A stretch of 9,420 bases of DNA from Flavobacteriales bacterium (GTDB lineage Bacteria > Bacteroidota > Bacteroidia > Flavobacteriales_D > Crocinitomicaceae). Below, in pieces: positions 1-5,797 of the stretch. Under the pieces are notes generated by a model. It did no database searches and had not been told where the DNA came from. It saw only the letters and a list, made by a program, of their open reading frames with translations. The stretch lies in assembly GCA_947496835.1 (NCBI GenBank), contig CANMFV010000026.1, forward strand, positions 1-9,420, read 5' to 3'. Position numbers and translations under genes: made by a program. How positions within the stretch are numbered: position 1 is the stretch's first letter; every line of letters starts with the position of its first letter.

Positions 1-34
1 AAAAAAAAGGCTGCTAAACTTCGGTTTAGCAGCC
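1..34 (-). terminator. Rho-independent terminator of the T9SS cargo gene
   Basis: A perfect 11-bp inverted repeat (GGCTGCTAAAC at 9-19 and GTTTAGCAGCC at 24-34) encloses a 4-base loop. Read on the minus strand it is followed at once by eight T residues (positions 8-1). It lies 10 bases past the stop codon of the gene at 45-2609. The T run is on the minus-strand side only, so it ends leftward transcription. Seen directly in the sequence. Confidence 0.95.
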
Positions 35-44
35 GTAAGTTAAA

Positions 45-2609
45 TTATTTTTGAATCATCAATTTCTGATTCTCAGTACCATTTGCATTTGTCAAACGTA
101 CTGTGTAGAATCCAGAAGAAAGAGTAGTCACATTGAAAGAAACATTGTTTGTTCCAATTTCAATGGATTGATTCTGAGCAATAATACGACCAGTTGCATC
201 GATTAATTCGATTTGAATTAGGTCATTTGTGTTTTGATCGAAAGAAACGTTTACTGTTTCGTTCGCTGGATTAGGGAAGATTGTCAAGTTTGAACTTGAA
301 GCCATTTCATTTAATCCAACCGTTACGTCAACTAAGAAAATAGTCGTATCTGTACAGTTTCCATTGATAGCAGTTAAAACAACTGTGTATGATCCGTTCA
401 CAGCATAAGCGTGAGCTGGTGCTGTAGCTGATGAGTTTGTGAAGTCACCAAAATCCCAAGAGTATGAAGTAGCTCCAGTAGATGTATTGGTGAATGTCGC
501 AACATTTCCAGCTAAAGTCATTGTTCCAGCAGCAGTTGGAGTTGTGTTAAATGTTACTGTAATTGGAGCTGAAGCACCAACACCATTACATGCATTTGCA
601 TTCGTTGTTACCACGTTAACGTTCGTAGCAGTTGCATTAACATCGATGCTTTGTGTTGTCGCACCTGTTGACCATAAGTAGCTATCAGAAGTTGAAGCGG
701 TAATGGTAACGATATCACCAGCACATGCTTGAGTAGCTGTAGCATTGATTGTTGGAGCTGGAGCATTAGAAACGTTCACTGTTGTAGCAGTAGATGTAGC
801 AGCACATCCGTTTACATCTGTAACCGTTACAGAGTATGTTCCAGAAGAAGTAACTGTAATCGATGGAGTTGTTGCGAATCCACCTGCAGAAGTCCAAACG
901 TTACCTGTAGCTGAGCTAGAAGTTAAAACAACTGATCCACCTGTACAGAATGTAGTTGCTCCGTTAGCAGTGATTGTTGGTGTCGCAGGCAAAGCATTTA
1001 CTGTAATTGTAATTGCGATGCGTTGACTTTCGTCATTGTTAACGTTCGCTTGACTTACATAATATGTAAACGTTCCAGCAGTTGTTGTTGATGGTGTTGG
1101 AGCAGTTGTAGTGAATGTACCACCTGTAGCTTGCGTGTACCAACGTAATGTGTTACCCAAAGAAGCATTTGCTGTTAAAGTAGAAGCGGTAGCACCTGCA
1201 CAGTAAGTGTAAGTTGACGTACTTGTAGAAGGAGCAGAAACACTGTAGAATTTAGCATTCATGAAGTTTGCACCTGAACCTGCCACTGAACCTGCACTTA
1301 AACGAGCATCTGGAGTGTTACCTAATACAGGGAATAAATTCACCCAGTTGATTTGTGCAATTGTTTGTGTCGAGTCATTTCCATCAGCACCCCAGAAAGA
1401 TGTGTAGAAAGCAGAGTTAGAAGCTGCACCACCGCTTGTTCCCGCGTTGAAGATGGTATTTGTGTTATTGGCAAAGTTTGTTGTGAAGTTGTGTGCAAAG
1501 ACAAGGCTGTCTCCGTTAACATTGTTAACAACTGGTGTACCTTCGATTGATAAACCTTTCTCCCATCCTGTTACAATTGAATTGAAACAAGAGGTAGATG
1601 TATTTCTTCTTAAGCGGAATGCTTTTTCGAATTTTTCACCAATGGGTAATGCAATTGTTCCATTTCCTTTAGGTCCAACGATGGTTCCATTTGAGAAAAT
1701 CGGCATTGTTTTAGGTTGTGCTGTTGATCCAGCCGCATCATTATCTGATTCAAAACAGTTAGAGTCTCCTGGAGCATCAAATAAATCTTTGTCACGAATT
1801 GACAAGAAGAATTGAACTTTCCCTCTGTAACCGAAGTCAGTATCGAAATCATCATCTAGTCCTCTGTATGCGATTAAGTGTTTACAGTTAACTGTTCCAC
1901 CAAACCACTCGAACGAATCATCACCACTAAAAGAAACTTGAACGTTGTCTACAATTGTACCGCTTCCTACAGAACCAAAAGTAATACCATTTACTTCTTT
2001 GTTTGGCTCAAGTGCGATTCCAGCGAATTCAATACGAACGAATTTAATAATCCCAGAATTATCTGTATCAAAGTTACCACCGAATTGTGTATCCGTTGTA
2101 GGTACAATACCTTCAATATTTGCGACACCGCCTGGTTGGTTGTTTTTAGCAAGCCCCAACAATACAACACCACCCCAGTCACCTTCGTTACGTGATCCTA
2201 CTGCTTCATTTGAAGTAAATACAATTGGGTTACTAGCTGTTCCGTCTGCAATTAACTTAGCTCCACGTGTAATGATAAGAGTAGCTTGAGTTAATTTATC
2301 ACCACGAATGATTGTTCCAGGTGCAATCGTTAATGTCGCATTATTTTTGACATACACTTTGTTTTGCAATTTCACCACACCACTCCATGTAGTATTAGCT
2401 GTGATGTCTGCAGATACAGTTGTAACTGTTGCTGGATAAACCGTATTTTCAGGATCGAAGTTCGACCATCCTGATGTCCAGTCTGTTGCAGGTGTGTTGT
2501 CCGTTACTGGAAAGGCACCTTTGTAGTTGGTCACCGACCAAAATGCATCTTGTGCACTTAGCATTGTGCTCGCAAGTAAAGCTGCACATAGTAAATAATT
2601 TTTTTTCAT
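45..2609 (-). CDS. T9SS-secreted surface protein: beta-helix-like domain, Ig-like repeats, PKD domain, type A sorting domain
   Basis: An 854-residue protein with a signal peptide (about 1-20, ending LSAQ). Residues about 60-450 form a Gly/Asn/Asp-rich region with short repeated strands (TLTIAPGTIIRGD near 92-104, then SNPIVFTS), resembling a right-handed parallel beta-helix. It holds three acidic motifs: GDDSFEWFGG (229-238), LDDDFDTDFGYRG (251-263) and CFESDND (285-291). Three Ig-like segments follow: about 465-538 (resembling the Ig-like domains common in Bacteroidota surface proteins, with YCAG and LRWYTQATGG), 541-613 and 616-690. A PKD domain with WDFGD (718-722) spans about 692-763. The C-terminus (about 776-854, IFPNPANETV to SSGFYTVRL and KLMIQK) is a type A T9SS sorting domain, so the product should cross the outer membrane and be attached to or released from the cell surface. 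The start is supported by the signal peptide; the mRNA there is A7-C-A7-C-ATG-A8, without a Shine-Dalgarno sequence. The N-terminal domain resembles a widespread Bacteroidota family without assigned function. Ligand unknown; adhesion or binding for the adjacent TonB receptor is inference. Confidence 0.93.
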   Translation of the reverse strand: MKKNYLLCAALLASTMLSAQDAFWSVTNYKGAFPVTDNTPATDWTSGWSNFDPENTVYPATVTTVSADITANTTWSGVVKLQNKVYVKNNATLTIAPGTIIRGDKLTQATLIITRGAKLIADGTASNPIVFTSNEAVGSRNEGDWGGVVLLGLAKNNQPGGVANIEGIVPTTDTQFGGNFDTDNSGIIKFVRIEFAGIALEPNKEVNGITFGSVGSGTIVDNVQVSFSGDDSFEWFGGTVNCKHLIAYRGLDDDFDTDFGYRGKVQFFLSIRDKDLFDAPGDSNCFESDNDAAGSTAQPKTMPIFSNGTIVGPKGNGTIALPIGEKFEKAFRLRRNTSTSCFNSIVTGWEKGLSIEGTPVVNNVNGDSLVFAHNFTTNFANNTNTIFNAGTSGGAASNSAFYTSFWGADGNDSTQTIAQINWVNLFPVLGNTPDARLSAGSVAGSGANFMNAKFYSVSAPSTSTSTYTYCAGATASTLTANASLGNTLRWYTQATGGTFTTTAPTPSTTTAGTFTYYVSQANVNNDESQRIAITITVNALPATPTITANGATTFCTGGSVVLTSSSATGNVWTSAGGFATTPSITVTSSGTYSVTVTDVNGCAATSTATTVNVSNAPAPTINATATQACAGDIVTITASTSDSYLWSTGATTQSIDVNATATNVNVVTTNANACNGVGASAPITVTFNTTPTAAGTMTLAGNVATFTNTSTGATSYSWDFGDFTNSSATAPAHAYAVNGSYTVVLTAINGNCTDTTIFLVDVTVGLNEMASSSNLTIFPNPANETVNVSFDQNTNDLIQIELIDATGRIIAQNQSIEIGTNNVSFNVTTLSSGFYTVRLTNANGTENQKLMIQK

Positions 2610-2632
2610 GTTTTTTTGTTTTTTTATCGCAA

Positions 2633-2640
2633 CAAAGTTC
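2633..2640 (-). promoter_or_regulatory. Candidate -7 promoter element for the T9SS cargo gene
   Basis: On the minus strand, GAACTTTG matches the Bacteroidota -7 consensus TAnnTTTG at all but the first defined base. It lies 24 bases before the ATG at 2609, implying a short leader. I see no convincing TTG-type -33 element at the expected distance, so this is weak. A separate promoter is expected, because a strong terminator separates this gene from the receptor gene upstream. Confidence 0.3.
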
Positions 2641-2722
2641 CGGTGGAATTGAAGGCCTTACGTTATAGGACCCTTAATTCTACTTTAAGAGTTTGTTAAG
2701 AAATGTGTTTCAATGTTAACAA

Positions 2723-2751
2723 ACAAAAAAAAGCGACCTAGGCCGCTTTTT
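2723..2751 (-). terminator. Rho-independent terminator of the TonB receptor gene
   Basis: AAAAAGCG (2728-2735) is complementary to CGCTTTTT (2744-2751). Read on the minus strand the RNA stem extends through a G-U wobble and one more C-G pair to about 10 bp with a CUAG loop, then runs into eight U residues (2732-2725). On the plus strand the wobble becomes an A-C mismatch, which supports action on the minus strand. It sits 24 bases after the stop codon at 2776. Confidence 0.9.
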
Positions 2752-2775
2752 CATAAATAGTTAGATAATAGTGCA

Positions 2776-5631
2776 TTAGAACTTGTATTTCAATGACAAG
2801 CTAACAGTTTGTCCAAAGGTGATTTCTTGCCAAGCACTGTCAATTCCTTTGTCGTATTTTTGATTTTTATTGATATCTTGGAAGAAAACTAAGTCTTGAG
2901 CCAAGGCATCTTTCACATTTAATTTCACTTCGTATTTATCCTTGAATGTTTTTGATATTTGGAAGTCTAATACATTACGACCATTTTCCCATACACTTGG
3001 TTCTTGAACACTTCCAGCAATCGCAATACGCTGTCCCACTAGGTTGTAGGATAAACTTACATTCAGGGCATTCTCATTCGAGTAGAAAAGACCTGCATTG
3101 ATAATAAACGGTGATTGTCCTTGCATTGGTCTAGAAGAATTTGGGTATTCTTCTTGACCAGAAACATCGCTTAGATCAACTTGTGACTTTATAAGTGAGG
3201 CGTTGGTATAGAACGTAAAGTTTTTCCAGAAAGAACTGGTGTCTTTGCTTAAGAAATCTAATTTCATTCGGTATTCAACTTCCGCACCGTAACTTTGAAC
3301 GGCTCCAACATTACGATAGTATAATTCAGGTGTACCCGATGTACCAGTTCGTAAGATTAACTCGATTGGATTTTGAAAATCTTTATAAAATCCTGAAACA
3401 CTGATAACTTGTCCTTCGCCAGGAAAATACTCTAAACGCGCATCATAGTTATTAATCAAAGCGCGTTGTAATTTTGGATCACCAGATGTTAAGTTATCGT
3501 TCAAGAAGTTGTAAAACGTAAATGGTGCAAGTTCACGGAATTCAGGACGAGACAAAGTTCTAGAAGCACTTGCTCTGAATTGGAAACGTTTTGTGAAGCT
3601 ATATGTTAGATTGATGGAAGGTAGTATATCTACAACAGTTGTGTCTAGATTTTTTTCAGCGTTCGAACCGAATTCGATGTAATTGAATTGTTGGTTGTAA
3701 GATTCAAAACGTGCCCCAGCTACGATTCTTAATTTGCTCAATAAACGCGCATCGATCATGGCATAACCTGCATTCAAGAAAGAAGATGCTTGGTAGCTGT
3801 CATCTACATTTGTTCCTTCCTCTAATTTAAAACCACCTTGACCATCTGCCATAACACCGAGATTCTCAGCACTAAAAATCTGATCTTCAGGTAAAAGAAG
3901 CAGAGAATCTTTAAAGTTGTTGGAACTTCCCGCTGGATCTAATTTGCTGAATCCAAGGTTTCTTGCCTCGAAAGAACGCGTTCTGTATTGGTGCATTCCA
4001 CCTGCTTTCAAGTAGTTTTTTGAATCTTCATTTCCAAGTTGATACGAAGCATCATATCGACCACTGTAGATGCGCTCATCCAAGTTCGACCAAAACATGT
4101 TTCCGGCACCAAGTGTAGAGATGTCGTTTGGTTGAATGACGGCAAAGTAAGGTTGAGTGGTATCAGTCTGTTGGTAAACGGTTCTTCTTAAGAATGGAAT
4201 TTGACGAGATATATCGCTTATTCCGGTATTCCAAGAAAGTTTGATTTTATCTTTAATCGTGTGATTTCCGATTAATTGACTGGTTAATAAGTTGTTTTGT
4301 GTGTACCAGATATTCGTGGATTTCTCATTGTATGGTTCTGAGATGTCCATATTACGTTTCCCATTTCTTATGTTCACCTTGTCATCAGCACTTATGGAAT
4401 ACATCGTTTTCAATTGAATGTCATTTTTAGGATTCAATTGGTATTTCAGGTTTAGCATTCCAGTGTTAAGGACGGACTGTGTGTATGCAGAGTCACGTAA
4501 CTCATTTATTGTTGATGGCTTCGCCGAAGAAGCGGTTTCCTCAAATTCTCTTCTTGTCACATAATTGAACTGAAAATTATTTGTGTATGAGTAAGCAAAA
4601 ACGTAGCCAAATTTTTGCTTGTTTTTTAGTTTAAACATGTTTCCAATGGAATATTGCAAACTAAGATTAGGCAGTGCTGTCATGTTACTAGTACCCCATG
4701 AATTTGGAATTTTTTTCGCGTATTCTGCTTTTTGGCTGCTCGTAAGCCCATTAAATTCAGCTGTTGATGGAAGCCCTTCGGGTATTTGACGTGTGTTCGA
4801 TCCCAAGCCGAAAATATCGGAATTCCCACTTGCATACGTTTTGAAATTATTAAAGGTAGTGATGCTGTTATAAGCACCACCTATTTGAATGTTTTGAAAT
4901 GCTTCATCACGCGGTTCTAACGTTTTAATATCAATCACTCCACCCGCAAATTCTCCCGGAAGCTCAGGAGTAGCACTTTTCATCACAAAAAGGTTCTCCA
5001 ACATGTTGGATGGGAAAATATCGAATGCAAATGCTTTACGGTCACTTTCCGTACTTGGTAAAGAAGCTCCATTAATAAGTGCGAAATTATAACGATCACT
5101 TAATCCACGGACAACAACAAATTTATTGTCCTGAACACTTGCGCCACTGATACGTTTAAATACATCCGACACACGTGCATCGGGTGTTTTAATGAAGGTG
5201 CTTTTATTGATGCCATCTACAAGTCCTCCTTGATTTAACTGCATTTTGGTAATCTCCGCATCTCCTTTTGGTTTGGTCTGAAAGATTACTTTCACATCCT
5301 TTTCGTTTTTGGTCGCATTGTCCATATCAAAATTAACCACTGTGTTCTGTCCAGCTTTCACGGTGATGTTTTCAACTTTCTGAGATAGGTAACCCATGAA
5401 TCGTACCTCCATAACATATGTGCCTTGCTCAACACTTGGAAAAGAAAATGCTCCAGCTGCGTCTACAATGGCCATTTTGTTAACTCCCATCAACATAACT
5501 TTAGCAGATTCTAACGGATTGTTGTTGTTTTTATCTTTTACTACTCCGGAAATACTTCCCGCTTGAGCAAAGGAAATGAGTTGAATACAACTAAAAATAA
5601 CGAGGGTAAAAAAGCGAAAATAGGTCTTCAT
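2776..5631 (-). CDS. TonB-dependent outer-membrane receptor with carboxypeptidase-regulatory-like N-terminal domain
   Basis: A 951-residue TonB-dependent transporter, which would use TonB/ExbB/ExbD energy to import a ligand through the outer membrane. Signal peptide about 1-23 (ends ISFAQ). Residues about 26-105 form a CarboxypepD_reg-like beta-sandwich (GSISGVVKDKNNNNPLESAKV, then GTYVMEVRFMGY), typical of Bacteroidota receptors. A KDVKVIF stretch near 111-117 sits where a TonB box would be expected. The plug is about 140-240, with VVVRGLSDRYNFALINGA (172-189), PSTESDRKAFAFDIFPSNM (192-210) and PGEFAGGVIDIKT (225-237). The rest is a 22-strand-type barrel with the usual RTLSRPEFREL stretch near residue 690-700. 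It ends in KYKF, with the C-terminal aromatic residue used for barrel insertion. The RGLSDRY/DIFPSNM plug signature belongs to a non-SusC receptor subclass, and no SusD-like gene is adjacent. The start is supported by the signal peptide. The gene stands alone, with terminators on both sides. Substrate unknown. Confidence 0.95.
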   Translation of the reverse strand: MKTYFRFFTLVIFSCIQLISFAQAGSISGVVKDKNNNNPLESAKVMLMGVNKMAIVDAAGAFSFPSVEQGTYVMEVRFMGYLSQKVENITVKAGQNTVVNFDMDNATKNEKDVKVIFQTKPKGDAEITKMQLNQGGLVDGINKSTFIKTPDARVSDVFKRISGASVQDNKFVVVRGLSDRYNFALINGASLPSTESDRKAFAFDIFPSNMLENLFVMKSATPELPGEFAGGVIDIKTLEPRDEAFQNIQIGGAYNSITTFNNFKTYASGNSDIFGLGSNTRQIPEGLPSTAEFNGLTSSQKAEYAKKIPNSWGTSNMTALPNLSLQYSIGNMFKLKNKQKFGYVFAYSYTNNFQFNYVTRREFEETASSAKPSTINELRDSAYTQSVLNTGMLNLKYQLNPKNDIQLKTMYSISADDKVNIRNGKRNMDISEPYNEKSTNIWYTQNNLLTSQLIGNHTIKDKIKLSWNTGISDISRQIPFLRRTVYQQTDTTQPYFAVIQPNDISTLGAGNMFWSNLDERIYSGRYDASYQLGNEDSKNYLKAGGMHQYRTRSFEARNLGFSKLDPAGSSNNFKDSLLLLPEDQIFSAENLGVMADGQGGFKLEEGTNVDDSYQASSFLNAGYAMIDARLLSKLRIVAGARFESYNQQFNYIEFGSNAEKNLDTTVVDILPSINLTYSFTKRFQFRASASRTLSRPEFRELAPFTFYNFLNDNLTSGDPKLQRALINNYDARLEYFPGEGQVISVSGFYKDFQNPIELILRTGTSGTPELYYRNVGAVQSYGAEVEYRMKLDFLSKDTSSFWKNFTFYTNASLIKSQVDLSDVSGQEEYPNSSRPMQGQSPFIINAGLFYSNENALNVSLSYNLVGQRIAIAGSVQEPSVWENGRNVLDFQISKTFKDKYEVKLNVKDALAQDLVFFQDINKNQKYDKGIDSAWQEITFGQTVSLSLKYKF

Positions 5632-5688
5632 GTTACGGAATTAATTCAAGATGCAAAGGAACGCTGACTTCTTAATCCGTAAATTAAT

Positions 5689-5697
5689 CAAAAGTTA
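5689..5697 (-). promoter_or_regulatory. Candidate -7 promoter element for the TonB receptor gene
   Basis: On the minus strand TAACTTTTG resembles the Bacteroidota -7 consensus TAnnTTTG with one extra T. A TTG lies 23 bases upstream, somewhat farther than usual for the -33 element. The leader to the ATG at 5631 would be about 50 bases. It lies downstream of the preceding operon's terminator, where a promoter for the receptor must be. Weak evidence. Confidence 0.3.
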
Positions 5698-5748
5698 AGG
5701 TTATGTTAATTGAATGCGAGCAACACTTAACATTTCCTTAATATTAAG

Positions 5749-5772
5749 AAAGGAGGACTATTGCCCTCCTTT
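5749..5772 (-). terminator. Hairpin terminator of the propeller-like/OmpA operon
   Basis: AAAGGAGG (5749-5756) and CCTCCTTT (5765-5772) form an 8-bp perfect stem with an 8-base loop, 25 bases after the stop codon at 5798. On the minus strand the stem ends in UUU and is followed by CUUAAUAUU, an imperfect U tract, so termination may be leakier than at the other two sites in this window. Confidence 0.75.
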
Positions 5773-5797
5773 TCAATTCAATCTTGAATGTGAATTT

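Noticed and set aside
439..1026. Open frames on the plus strand opposite the Ig/PKD part of the secreted protein.
   Set aside because: The opposite strand of Thr/Ala/Val-rich coding sequence tends to lack stops. The translations are low-complexity and the minus-strand gene is secure by its domains.
2776..5631. SusC of a SusC/SusD polysaccharide-utilisation locus.
   Set aside because: The plug motif is of the RGLSDRY/DIFPSNM type rather than the SusC signature, and no SusD-like lipoprotein or glycoside hydrolase gene is present in the window.
5638..5647. A 10-bp palindrome (GAATTAATTC) just ahead of the TonB receptor start codon, considered as an operator.
   Set aside because: A 10-bp palindrome in A/T-rich DNA is expected many times by chance in a window of this size, and nothing else supports it.
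2610..5797. Both intergenic gaps flanking the receptor gene are exactly 166 bases, which suggested a duplicated spacer.
   Set aside because: The two spacers share no sequence beyond each having a terminator; the equal length looks coincidental.
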